From Garcia nutans (taxonomy: Eukaryota; Streptophyta; Magnoliopsida; Malpighiales; Euphorbiaceae), in NCBI GenBank assembly GCA_947685225.1, contig CANTUV010000003.1, forward strand, positions 4,410,001 through 4,474,000: a stretch of 64,000 bases of DNA, given 5' to 3'. The notes under the pieces are model-generated. The model was not told where the DNA came from. It did not search any database and saw nothing but the letters and a program-made list of their open reading frames with translations. A program made the translations under genes and the position numbers. Below are positions 1-10,840 of this stretch, in pieces (the first letter of the stretch is position 1; each line of letters begins with the position of its first letter).

Positions 1-877
1 GTTTCAACCAATAGTTATATTTTCGAAAATGGAAATTAGTTCATAATAATTCCAATTAATTAGATTTTAATCCATTCATCCAACTAAAGTAGCTTTTATG
101 CTATATTGGATTAAAACTAAATTAAGAGGTTTATTATAAATAGATTTCTCACTTGAAAAAGTAACTAATGATTCATGCCAAAAACAAGCCCATGGTTAAT
201 TTATTCTTAGTGTAAACTAGGCCCACAATTGATTTTTGGTATTTCATAATTGACATAAATATTTTTGCAAGCTCTTTGTAAGAAAAGGTTGGGTGAAAAT
301 AGTTTTGTTTCTAAACCCATTGTAAAAGATTTTAGAAAAATGGATTTTGGGTTTAGTATTTGGGCCATGGGCCAAAGAATTTTTTATTTATTTTTAGAAA
401 AGTCTTATGTCCAAAGACCATCTTGAAAAATTTTGAAAATACTTTGGTCTTTTGGATTTTCTAAAGAAAAATTTATTTTGAGCTTACAACGTACTTAGGT
501 CAAATTAGAAAAAGAACAAACCAAATAAGCCATGATTTAAGCCAAGTTAAATGAACCATAGTCAAACAACATGCATTTGGGGTAAAAACCTAAGGAAAGT
601 AACTAGGCCAATTACATGAGCTTTAGTCTTTAGGTAAAAAGGCTTAGGTTCCCATAGCAAGTATATACCAAATGGTACGAGGCTATGAGTGGTTATGCCA
701 TGCACGATCTCCATACCTTGAGTGAAAGTATGGTATCCCTTAACACAACACGGGTGTTCTAACTCACGCACACAATGCAATCTAATTTGATGCAATGGAT
801 AATATCATTATAAGAAAGAATAGAATAATAAAAAGACCAACAAAATCAACTTCTCTTATCCCCAGCAGAGTTGCCAC
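1..877 (-). other. Untranslated leader of a minus-strand Tat-like retrotransposon
   Basis: AT-rich sequence with no long or recognisable reading frame. It lies directly downstream (minus sense) of a family A LTR and its primer-binding site, so it should be the region between the primer-binding site and gag. The gag gene itself would lie beyond the left edge of the window. The short open frame on the minus strand at 562-795 resembles nothing I recognise. Position supports the assignment; content does not add to it. Confidence 0.5.
859..876 (-). other. Primer-binding site, Tat-type
   Basis: Reading the minus strand, one base after the LTR terminus is TGGCAACTCTGCTGGGGA. This is the expected position and TGG start of a reverse-transcription primer site, and the shape is like that of Tat-clade elements. 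I have not matched it to a specific tRNA. It marks the adjacent LTR as the 5' LTR of an element running off the left edge. Confidence 0.6.
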
Positions 878-1227
878 TGTAAGCGGGGATTTTTGCCCCC
901 ACTCCCTGTGGAATGGTTCTTACGACTTCGGCACTGTTTAGGCTTGGGGCCTTAGAGCAAATGGACCTAAGTCTGGAGAAAATGGAGTCGCCACCCGGAT
1001 GGGCTAGGAAAAAGAAAGGGGTGAATGACTCGATTTCTAAGGAATCCCCAACCCCTTAATGGGTTCGGAAAGTTGGGTACGTGTGGGGAAGGTGAGAAAT
1101 GGCCCAGCACCCCCACAACGCCTGGTTCATTGGAACCCGCCTCCTTTACAGGTCTTAATATTATAAGATTCTTAAATATAACAATATTATCCATATTACA
1201 CACAATAATAAAGCATCGATATATTAA

Positions 1228-2377
1228 TGTTGTCCCAAGATGGCAACCAAGAGGGGGGGTGAATTGGTTTCTTCAAGAAATGATAGCAAATTGAAAAACT
1301 TCAACAAATAAGAAATGTAGAAGATGTAGAAGATTGAGTAGAGAGTAGAAAAATCAACACAAGAGATTTATAGTGGTTCGGATTCAACAATCCTACATCC
1401 ACTCCCCAACCTCAATTGGGTATTCCACTATACTTGAAGTTTTACAAGCTCACTTCCAACTTTGGTGTTTTTACAAGCTCACACCTAACTTGACAAGTGT
1501 TTTACTAAGGCTAACACTCAAACCACTTACAAGAGTTTTACTAGGCTCACTCTCACAACCTTTACAAGAGTTTTTCTCAGGCTCACTCTCACAACCTTTA
1601 CAATTGGTGTTTTAATGGCTAACACTCAACCTTGCATGAAGAGATAAATAGATGAAAGCTTAAGTAAATAACTTGCAAGAGTTTGGACAATATTAGTATT
1701 TATTCTCTTGCTATAAGACTTGTTTGAGGTGGTATTTATAGGCCTCAAACCAGTTCTGCCCGTTGGTGAAGTGGGTAGAAAAGTGAAACTCCAACAGCTA
1801 CAAAATCTTCTTGGATTTTTGTGTCAGACTGTTGGGATGGTCGCGCACCACCTTTGGATGGTCGCGCATCCTGGGATGGTCGCGCACCCCCTTGGGGCGG
1901 TCGCACATCTGTTTGTGCGGGCATCCCAGCAGTCTGGTGCGGTCGCGCAATTCAAATCTCTAACGGCTACTTGACACATGGCATCTTCTTATTAATTCTT
2001 TAACTAGCCGTTGAAGCCCACCAACGGCTATATAAATGTAGCGGTCGCGAAGCCACATTGGGCGGTCGCGCATTGTCTTGCGTCGAGTCATTCACCGTTC
2101 TTGTCACCGCGAACCTTACTGTCAAACCAAGACAGTTTGGATGGTCGCGCAACCCCTTGGGGCGGTCGCGCGTTCTTGGATGGTCGCGCAAGGCCTTGGG
2201 GCGGTCGCGCATCCCTTCAAAGACAGATTTTCAGCACTTAGGAAATCTTCAAATTTCTTTGCATTTCAGCTCATTCTAAGTTGCTTTCCTGCCATATAAA
2301 CACTCATTGAAGCCATTAGATCACTTCAATTTGTTTGCCAAGATCAAAAACAAGATTGACCTAAATCTAGGTCAACA
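1228..2377 (-). repeat. 3' LTR of the gag-only Copia element
   Basis: 1150 bp, beginning TG and ending CA. It carries about eleven copies of GGTCGCGCA or close variants (about 1833-2215) in otherwise AT-rich sequence, and a TATTTATA at 1733-1740 that reads TATAAATA in minus sense, downstream of the GC-rich cluster. The LTR contains several accidental short open frames that simply recur in the other LTR; none looks like a gene. Confidence 0.93.
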
Positions 2378-2390
2378 ATCTCCCCCTTTT
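2378..2390 (-). other. Polypurine tract of the Copia element
   Basis: Minus-strand AAAAGGGGGAGAT directly abuts the 3' LTR. This is the expected position and composition of the plus-strand priming site. Confidence 0.85.
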
Positions 2391-3141
2391 GATTTTGGCA
2401 ATCAAATTGAATTTGAAATACAAATAATCAACAAAAATAGGCAATACTTCCCATTATGGAAAAACATAAGAAAATTCTCAAATTCATCAAATTCTCTCCC
2501 CCTTTGCCAAAATTTCAAAAAGAGGAGGTAGAGATGAAGATCAATCAAGCAATCTTCAAAGATGATATAAGAAATAAGGAAATATAAACACAAGACAAGA
2601 TCAAAATCATTGTTGGTGTGACTTTATAATAGAATTCAAAGCCAATGGTCAATCACCAAAAACAAAATTCACAATTAACACAAATCTAAGTCATATACTT
2701 AGGAAAAATAAAAGTACCAATCAATGAAAATATCAAAATCAATGAAAAATATGTTAAGGATACCAATTGATTGGATTATACTCCCCCTCAATTGATGATC
2801 TCCCCTTCAAGAAGTAAAAAACTTAGAAACAATTGAGATCAATTTTTATCAAAATATTCAAGTTTTCTCCTCTCTTGTTGGAGTCAAATCAAGAGGAATA
2901 TAAAAAGAAAATTAAATACAATTCAAGAAAGTGATTGACTTAATTATGAACAAATTTAAAATGTAACAAAAATAATTTAGTCAACCATAAAATCATTTTT
3001 CAACCTTAATGTCAAACACAACATGTAAAGTAAAAATTAAAAGTATAAAAGTTCAAATGTTGTAAGGCAAGAATTGTTACCAATTTTTCAATGCCAATTG
3101 CCTTACTCTTAGCATTGTTTGAACTTGGTTTGATGGAGTAC
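2391..3141. other. Non-coding interior of the Copia element, downstream of gag
   Basis: About 750 bp between the gag stop and the polypurine tract. I see no pol remnant, only AT-rich sequence with a few CTCCCC runs that resemble polypurine tracts in minus sense. In an autonomous Copia element several kilobases of pol would be here. Confidence 0.6.
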
Positions 3142-4158
3142 TCATTCTCCTCCATCTTCATGCCATTTGCCCTTGTCAATTAAGGGATTTTCCTTGATAA
3201 CCTTTTCTAAGCTATGTTTGCTTTTAGATATTTGTTCATTTGAGGTTTTTAATTCTAAAGTAGAATTTTTTAAACATACAAAATCCTCTTCTATTTTAGA
3301 GCATTTGTCCTTATGAAGTTTTATCTTAGAAAAATATTTTTCTACTCTAAAGTTCATATGTTCAATTATATCACTATCATCTAAAGCATCATCAATATTG
3401 TTGTAATTTAAATTCATGTTTAAAGATTGGGTACCTACCTCATTGGAGTGTTCATCATCTCCCATAGCCATGAGACATAGATTTTCAATTGCTTGCTCTT
3501 CTTCTTCTTCTTGCTCTTCTTGCATTTCCATTGCCATCTCATGTGTGAGTAATTTGCCAATGAGGACATCCGTTGGAAGCTTGCTCAAATCATGTGCTTC
3601 CTCAATGGATGATACTCTTGCTTCAAATTCCTTCTTTGTAAGAATTCTAAGGATTTTGCAATTTATGTCTTCCAAAGAGTATACTTTGCCAAATTTTCTC
3701 AAATCATTGACAATGGCAAGAAGTCGATTGGTCATCTCCGTGACATCTTCAAAGGACTTCATTTTGAAGAGTTCATACTCTTGAATAAGCATTTGGGCCT
3801 TCATGAATTTTACTTGATTAGTACCTTCATGATAATTCTCCAAGGTCTTCCAAATACTATAGGCACTTGAGCATCCAAGAATTCTTCCACATTCTTCCTT
3901 TGGCAATGAGCTTAGGAGAATGAAAGAAGCCTTTTTATCTCTCCCATTGCTTCTTCTTTGTTCTTCATTCCACTCTTTTCGTGGAATCTCTTTTTCTACA
4001 CCATCAACCATTCTTGTAGGAATCTTCCACTCATTTTCAACATAATCCCAAAGCTCTATTCCTTCACTATCTAGGAGCAAAAACATCTTGTGTTTCCAAT
4101 ATGAATAATCAAAGTGAGGTATAACAAGGGATTTTGAGTTTCCATAATAATGAGCCAT
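3142..4158 (-). CDS. Copia-type Gag (DUF4219/UBN2), zinc knuckle missing
   Basis: Intact 338-residue frame starting at 4158, about 100 bp after the primer-binding site. The N-terminus (LVIPHFDYSYWKHKMFLLL, about residues 11-29) is the conserved start of plant Copia Gag (DUF4219). Residues about 60-190 (CSSAYSIWKTLENYHEG and following) match the UBN2 Gag domain. Next comes an acidic run (about residues 215-225) and then NLCLMAMGDDE, which in full-length relatives lies after the CCHC zinc knuckle. The knuckle and its basic surroundings are absent, so an internal deletion is likely. The C-terminus is charged and coiled-coil-like. It should assemble virus-like particles in the cytoplasm, but RNA binding through a knuckle is not possible. 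The reading frame is unbroken, unlike every other retroelement frame here. Confidence 0.88.
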   Translation of the reverse strand: MAHYYGNSKSLVIPHFDYSYWKHKMFLLLDSEGIELWDYVENEWKIPTRMVDGVEKEIPRKEWNEEQRRSNGRDKKASFILLSSLPKEECGRILGCSSAYSIWKTLENYHEGTNQVKFMKAQMLIQEYELFKMKSFEDVTEMTNRLLAIVNDLRKFGKVYSLEDINCKILRILTKKEFEARVSSIEEAHDLSKLPTDVLIGKLLTHEMAMEMQEEQEEEEEQAIENLCLMAMGDDEHSNEVGTQSLNMNLNYNNIDDALDDSDIIEHMNFRVEKYFSKIKLHKDKCSKIEEDFVCLKNSTLELKTSNEQISKSKHSLEKVIKENPLIDKGKWHEDGGE

Positions 4159-4249
4159 GGAATTGGAAGAGAAAGTTGATGTAGAGGTATTAGTGGGTGT
4201 GGTTGCCTTTGAGGATCAAATTTCACAATTAAGTTTAAGAAATTTCAAA

Positions 4250-4261
4250 GCTCTGATACCA
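4250..4261 (-). other. Primer-binding site, initiator-Met tRNA type
   Basis: Minus-strand TGGTATCAGAGC, separated from the LTR by two bases. This is the standard sequence complementary to the 3' end of plant initiator methionine tRNA and it fixes the element's orientation. Confidence 0.92.
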
Positions 4262-4263
4262 AT

Positions 4264-5413
4264 TGTTGTCCCAAGATGGCAACCAAGAGGGGGGGTGAAT
4301 TGGTTTCTTCAAGAAATGATAGCAAATTGAAAAACTTCAACAAATAAGAAATGTAGAAGATGTAGAAGATTGAGTAGAGAGTAGAAAAATCAACACAAGA
4401 GATTTATAGTGGTTCGGATTCAACAATCCTACATCCACTCCCCAACCTCAATTGGGTATTCCACTATACTTGAAGTTTTACAAGCTCACTTCCAACTTTG
4501 GTGTTTTTACAAGCTCACACCTAACTTGACAAGTGTTTTACTAAGGCTAACACTCAAACCACTTACAAGAGTTTTACTAGGCTCACTCTCACAACCTTTA
4601 CAAGAGTTTTTCTCAGGCTCACTCTCACAACCTTTACAATTGGTGTTTTAATGGCTAACACTCAACCTTGCATGAAGAGATAAATAGATGAAAGCTTAAG
4701 TAAATAACTTGCAAGAGTTTGGACAATATTAGTATTTATTCTCTTGCTATAAGACTTGTTTGAGGTGGTATTTATAGGCCTCAAACCAGTTCTGCCCGTT
4801 GGTGAAGTGGGTAGAAAAGTGAAACTCCAACAGCTACAAAATCTTCTTGGATTTTTGTGTCAGACTGTTGGGATGGTCGCGCACCACCTTTGGATGGTCG
4901 CGCATCCTGGGATGGTCGCGCACCCCCTTGGGGCGGTCGCGCATCTGTTTGTGCGGGCATCCCAGCAGTCTGGTGCGGTCGCGCAATTCAAATCTCTAAC
5001 GGCTACTTGACACATGGCATCTTCTTATTAATTCTTTAACTAGCCGTTGAAGCCCACCAACGGCTATATAAATGTAGCGGTCGCGAAGCCACATTGGGCG
5101 GTCGCGCATTGTCTTGCGTCGAGTCATTCACCGTTCTTGTCACCGCGAACCTTACTGTCAAACCAAGACAGTTTGGATGGTCGCGCAACCCCTTGGGGCG
5201 GTCGCGCGTTCTTGGATGGTCGCGCAAGGCCTTGGGGCGGTCGCGCATCCCTTCAAAGACAGATTTTCAGCACTTAGGAAATCTTCAAATTTCTTTGCAT
5301 TTCAGCTCATTCTAAGTTGCTTTCCTGCCATATAAACACTCATTGAAGCCATTAGATCACTTCAATTTGTTTGCCAAGATCAAAAACAAGATTGACCTAA
5401 ATCTAGGTCAACA
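4264..5413 (-). repeat. 5' LTR of the gag-only Copia element
   Basis: Second 1150-bp LTR, apparently differing from the left copy at only one position (G at 4941 within a GGTCGCGCA motif, where the left copy has A). TATAAATA in minus sense lies at 4776-4769 and the GGTCGCGCA cluster at about 4869-5251, upstream of it in the direction of transcription. Confidence 0.93.
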
Positions 5414-6829
5414 ATTAAAAATCAAAACAATGTCCAAACAAAGCAAATAAATGGAAACCCATCCGAAGATGGAAACATGTCCTTACATCTCATGCCTAAA
5501 TAGGACACCTACCAAAAGGTAGAAACATGTCCTTTACATTGGTTCTAAAATCTAAAAGCAATTTAAATTACATGATATTTAACTAATGAGGTACCCACCA
5601 ATTGGAAACATACCTCTTACAACATTTGGAAATCTAAATAAATTGATAAAAATAAATAATCATTCATCATAAATAAATCATTCATCAAAGGTATTAAACA
5701 TCAATAGAAAGTAAATGTCCATCCATGACAAATTAAATAAACCAAGCATTGAACTTAAATAAATTAAAGCATAAGAAATAAATCAAAGCATAATCAAATA
5801 TAGAATTGAATAAGGCAAATAAAATCCCAATTATAGCTATTGTTTCCATTTAGGGCTCTTTATTTCATGTGTTTAAGGTTTTGGAATTAATGGAATTTGG
5901 CTACTGTGACTTTAAGAGAATTAAAATAGATTGAGGATTTTATGTTTTAAAAGGTTGGTAAGACTCTTTGATTAACCAAACTAGGGTTTATGATGTAAAA
6001 TCGTGAAACTAGAATTTGGACTCTTTAAAACACTTTTAATTTATAGTTTCAAGTTTACTATGTGAAATTAAAATGTTTGTGTTTTTATGCTTTTTAAAAT
6101 CTTAAAGGATTAGAGTTTAGAAAAAATTAGGGTTTAAGGTTTTAAAGGGGTTAGGGTTTTACAATTTTAGGTTTGAAAGTTGCATTTGGATTTAGTGTTT
6201 TAAAATTAGGGTTTCAGTGGATGTTTAGATTTTTTAGAATTTGGAAAAAACAATTGAGAATTTTATGAAAGTATACCAACGATTTAAGGTTTATACAAAT
6301 AGAAAAGGTTTTTTTAGGGTTTGTTGTAAGAAATAGAATCAAATTTTGGTTTTATTGAAAAACATGTTCAATTAGGGTTTTAAGATTTTGAAGAAGTAAA
6401 AATAAAAATTTTAAGTCTTTTTGGAAAATAAAGCAACGAATTAGTGTCTTTAAACTTTGAACAAAAGGAATTAAGGTTCTGGGATTTTAATTTTGAAGGA
6501 CACAATTTCATAATCTAAGCTACTGTAAAAAAATATAACAATTAATACATACCTCCTTTTGATGGTTTCTCCAAAAATAATTCTTCTTGGATGAACAAAA
6601 ACAAAGGCAGTTGCTACCTTTAATCAATTGTTAATGCTTTTTCTTCTTTGTCTCTCAAAAAGTCAGATTTAATTTCACTGCTTTCCCACTCAATTTTGGT
6701 TTCAAACTCTCCCAATTTTCTGTCCGATTTTTTCCTCTCCTTTTTTTGGTTGTAATTGATCTTATTTATAGGAGTTTTTATGGTTTATTCCTAGTTGCTC
6801 ACGGCATACAATATTGAATAGGAAAAGGA

Positions 6830-7060
6830 AACCGAAACCTAATTGTATTAAGTTTCGAAAAATTTGCGTCAAAAAATTTCGCTGGCGAAAAAACTGCTGC
6901 GGAAAAATTGCGTTGGCAAAAAAAATTGCCGTAGGAAAAATTGCGCTGGCAAAAAAGCTGCCGCAACTGGCGAAACCAGCCTACGGGCAATTTCGCTTGC
7001 AGGAATTTCCGTCGGCGATGATTTTTTCTTCGCCGATTTTTCCATCGCCGATTTTTTTTT
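6830..7060 (-). promoter_or_regulatory. Hairpin station of LTR copy A6, upstream of its TATA box
   Basis: GC-rich island of repeated GGCGAAA/TTTCGCC-type motifs in AT-rich DNA. One clear inverted repeat is TTTCGC at 6877-6882 and GCGAAA at 6885-6890, with a 2-base loop. In minus sense it precedes the TATAAATA at 6770-6763. The role is inferred from position only. Confidence 0.5.
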
Positions 7061-7185
7061 ATTTTTAATTCATTTCACCATTTTTTACTAAAATAAATAT
7101 TAAAATTAATCAAGATACCATAAAAATTATTTTGGACAAACTAAAATATATTGGACCGGACTGTGTCAAAAATTAAGGGTCTACA

Positions 7186-7909
7186 TCATTTCATTTCATC
7201 ATTTCAATATCATATCATCACAATGTATCACATTTTATGCAATCTAGCCATTGCCAATGGCTTTTCACAATATCTTTAATGTATACACAACAAATCACAT
7301 TATCCAAATATTTTGGGTCATTTTCATATTTTGCACAGAGTTCACATTTCATTCAATTTAGCCATTAACAATGGCTTTTCACAATGCATAATAATGCATA
7401 CATAGCAATTCACATGTCTTAGCACCATGTTAATGAATACTTAATATATAAAGTAGCTTAACACACTTTCCATCCAAAATGTGTTAGGCCATATGTAATG
7501 CAATCACATTCCATTTATCAAAGTTTGTATATACCTTAGAAAATACTCTAAAACAAGCTTTGAAACTTCCTCTAACCTTCTCTTCTAAGTTGCCCTTCAA
7601 CACTAAGGTTGGGCAAACTACTCTCTCTCAATGCCTATACCAAATGTAATCATATATAACCATTTAATATCACATTCTAAGGCATTCTCAGCATCAAATT
7701 ATTTAAATGTAAATTACAAATAAAAAACAAAGAAAAGAGTATTCTCAAGTGACACGCCCAACAACATAGGCATGTTACTGACGGTGTCATTAACGTACTC
7801 ATACAAAAGCATTGACATGCCCAATGACATGGGCGTGACACTCTCATATCATTCATTCTGCCTCACAGAAACTTTGACATGCCTAACAACACGGGTGTGT
7901 TCATGGCAA
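7186..7909 (-). repeat. Family B LTR fragment (host of the Tat insertions)
   Basis: Sequence on the plus strand matches the reverse complement of family B LTRs: AATGGCTTTTCACAATG, TTAACACA and CATGTAATGCAATCACAT recur at 34600-34800 and 47430-47580. Near its right end are ACACGCCCA and GACATGGGCGTG motifs of the family B hairpin station. The same LTR seems to continue at 25103, on the far side of the Tat element. It holds no gene. Confidence 0.65.
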
Positions 7910-10453
7910 TGTGAGCGGCAATTTTTGCCCCCACTCCCACGTAGAATGGTTCTTGCGACTTTGACACTGTTAGGCTCGAGACCTTAGAGAACATGGGCCT
8001 AAGCATGGAGAAAATGGAGTTGCCACCAGGATGGGCCGGAAAAAAGAAAGGGGTGGATGACTTGATTCCTAAGGAATCCCCAACCCCCTAATAGGTTCAA
8101 AAAGTTGGGTACGTATGGGGAAGGAGAGAATGACCCAGCACCCCCACAACGCTCGATCCATTAGAACCAACATCCTTTTCAGGTCTCAATATTATAAAAT
8201 TCTTAATTAATACAATATTATCCATGCTACATGCAATGTCACGACCGGCCATAGCAGGTATGTACAGTAATTACGTGTACAATATTCACACGTGCTGACA
8301 AAGTAGGCATGCTAAAGAGATCCGGCTAACCCTAGACCGTTAAGCTATAATTCATTAAAGGACCGGGGTTAAACGTGCGTAACTAACGGCGATGGGTGAC
8401 AAGTCTGAAAAGTCTTAATAATGTATGTGATAGTGTAATGAAATGGAAACTAGAGAAAAACCGGGTAAAAACTGTGAACTGTGACTTTCTTATGAAACGC
8501 CCCGTTAGAGAGAAACGAAGACACGTAGACTAGGGGTATTTTGGTCATTATTAATTAAAATTTATACATGAATCCAAAGTAGGAAATAAAAACATGAGTG
8601 CGTAGAGGATGTCGAGGGGTTGAATATGAAACAATCGTCGGGAGAAACGGAGCCTGGGCAAAACCCGAGCAAAGAAAGGACCTAAAGGGAATTTTGTGAA
8701 AAGTCGAGGGCTTATTGGTAATTTTTCAAAATGACTTGGAAACCTAAAATAGACCTTAAAAATGGAAAGTAGAGGTCGAGAGGGTCAAAACAATATGTGG
8801 TTCACTTCGTGGAACCACACGATTTAAAAGTTACAGACAATCAATCGCCGAAGGATATTTTGGTCTTTTCACAACCTAAATCATAAAATTACAACAAAGG
8901 GAAGAAGAGGGGCCAAAATATGATTAAAAGAAAGCCCAATGGCTTGGGCCTTAAATAAATAAAAGAGAGAGACAATTGTACCAATGAAAAATGGCCATTT
9001 TTCCTTAAAGTGGACCAATTGGAATTAAGCATTTGTCGTAACACATTATTAGCCAAATTGGACAGCCATTTGGACCAAAAACACATGAAAGAAGAAAGCA
9101 AAAACTCCCTCTTGAGAAGGAGGGTCGTCCAAGCCATAGGAGAAGGAAGAAAGGTGGTGATTTTCAAGTTTTAAGGTTTATTATCAAAGGTTTTGGTGGA
9201 ATCCAAGGTCCTAAACTAAGGTAAGTTCATTTCTAATCCTAATTTCAGGCTTTAATGAGTAATTTGAGAGATTAAAATTAGGGTTCTTATGGTGGATTTG
9301 GGGAAAACTTAAGTAGTGATGATATTGATTAATTAAATGGAAGAATTAAGGTTTCTAAGGTTTAATAAGGTTAGATTAGGACTTAATTTGAAAAGAAATA
9401 GAAGGGTAGTGCATGTTCTAAATTTCTAGGGTTTATGGTTGAGGTGTTGTGAAATTTTTGTAGGCAATGGTGGAAATAAGGAGAAGGAAGAGCTTGAAAG
9501 AGAAGGGAAAGCAAAAGGAAATTAAAATACAAGGTTTGGTACTTTACCTTGGACGAATTAATTTTCCTTTCATTTTCTTGCCAAAAATTTATCTATGGAA
9601 CTTTTGCTATGGATGCCTAAATGTGTTGTTTGAGTTTGAATTCAATTGTTGAATGGTATTTTTGAATCCATGTGATGATTGGGTTGTTTAAATTCAAATG
9701 AAATCTAATGTTTTCAATGATTTTGGTAAAGAGTTTATGAACTCCATTTAGTCCAAATTGATTTAAACAATCAAGTTATTTTAAAATGGAAGTGTCTAAG
9801 TCTTCATTACATTATTAGGGAAGCTTTGAAATGGGTTTAGAACAAAAAAATAAACAATTTTGCACCAAATGCAAGTGGGGGCCGAATTGGTGCCCTTTGG
9901 GAGCCAATTCTGGACCCAACTTTGGGCAGCCGGTTGAGGCAGAAAATGATGGAAGTTTTCGATGAAATTTTACATGAAATTAGTCAACATATGAAATAAG
10001 TTTCCTGTAAAATTTCAGCCAAAAATAAGATCATTTACCTGGTCAAATGCATGACTGAAATTGACTGAAATTTAGACGAAAACCAGATTTTACTATTCAT
10101 ATGGTCATGCCATTTACGTTGCCGATTTTACGCACCGTGTTACTATTCTTTTAGTCATTTTTGGGAATTATTCTAATGTAATTTGAAGTGTGCTGAAATG
10201 ACTGGGAATGGTGGTAAACACTTGGAAATGAAACGGCCTTTAGCCACAGAGTTATTACACGGCGAAATGGCATGACTTGGTAAAAATGAAAAGGGTTGTG
10301 CAAATCATTTGAAAATTTGTGAAAATCTTGGATTTGAATTTTAAACCCTTAAGCTATACTTGGTGGTTGAACTTGGTAGATAAGGGTATAGTGCACTATA
10401 CTAACTTATGCAGTACTGCTTGATATTGTGATTGAATTGTTATGATCTAAACT

Positions 10454-10555
10454 CAATGGTGAGGGCCATTGGTTATAACCAGGATGGTGAGGACCATTCC
10501 TGTGATTTGATATCGGTGGTGAGGGCCACCTGTGTTACAGTGGTGAGGGCCACTG
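10454..10555 (+). repeat. Four-hairpin station with a constant TGAGGG loop
   Basis: Four short inverted repeats share the loop TGAGGG (TGAGGA in the second) but have different arms: CAATGG with CCATTG (10454-10471), GGATGG with CCATTCC (one bulge, about 10482-10500), GGTGG with CCACC (10515-10530), and CAGTGG with CCACTG (10538-10555). Arms change together, so pairing is kept. Function unknown. Confidence 0.75.
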
Positions 10556-10822
10556 CCTTATCGCTGTGGTTCTGCTTTTACCAGTAGAGCAAAAATTTAC
10601 AAACTATGACACAACTATTTTATGGCATAAGTTGAATTGTGAATATTTTACAATTTTAGTTGAAATCTTTTGAAAAACTTGAAATTCTTTTTCGGGAAGT
10701 ACGTTTTTATTTCATTGAAGTGAGCTTTATATTTTATTGCTTATAGTATTTAACATTCATATATTTTATTGCCTTGCTTGTACAAATACTCTTTACTTTT
10801 ATTTCCATTGGTAAAGTACCCA

Positions 10823-10840
10823 CTGAGCAACATTGCTCAG
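10823..10840 (+). other. Conserved family B stem-loop
   Basis: CTGAGCA and TGCTCAG pair perfectly around a 4-base loop. Equivalent stem-loops occupy the same place in the other family B LTRs (41363-41378, 50012-50028, 55549-55566, 59744-59761 and, minus strand, 34002-33984). Confidence 0.6.

Larger units (their letters stand above)
1228..5413 (-). mobile_element. Young gag-only Copia-type LTR retrotransposon (TR-GAG-like)
   Basis: Two 1150-bp direct LTRs (1228-2377 and 4264-5413), each beginning TGTTGTCCC and ending GGTCAACA, flank a 1.9-kb interior. A perfect 5-bp target duplication ATTAA lies at 1223-1227 and 5414-5418. In minus sense the interior has an iMet-type primer site TGGTATCAGAGC (4261-4250), one gag frame and a polypurine tract AAAAGGGGGAGAT (2390-2378). 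There is no protease, integrase, reverse transcriptase or RNase H, so it must have moved using enzymes of a related element. The LTRs appear identical except for one site (A at 1905, G at 4941), making this the youngest dated insertion in the window. It sits inside a family A LTR. Confidence 0.93.
878..7185 (-). repeat. Family A 5' LTR (copy A6), split by a Copia element
   Basis: In minus sense the LTR starts TGTAGACCCTTAATTTTTGAC at 7185 and ends CGCTTACA at 878. Removing the Copia insertion (1228-5413) and one copy of its target duplication leaves about 2.1 kb, the same size as the other family A LTRs. Visible parts in minus order are: a GC-rich hairpin station (about 7060-6830), a TATAAATA box (6770-6763), a region dense in AAACCCTA telobox motifs, and the conserved 3' block (about 1220-883). 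It is a 5' LTR because a primer-binding site follows it. Confidence 0.85.

Noticed and set aside
562..795. 77-residue minus-strand open frame near the left edge
   Set aside because: No recognisable domain, and its position in a retrotransposon leader predicts non-coding sequence.
1373..2299. Cluster of short open frames, repeated at 4409-5335
   Set aside because: They lie in the two near-identical Copia LTRs and recur only because the LTR is duplicated. They overlap in several frames and resemble no protein.
9467..9652. 61-residue basic open frame in the 8237-11335 LTR
   Set aside because: Lies inside a solo LTR, has no relatives I recognise, and the equivalent part of other family B LTRs is not open.
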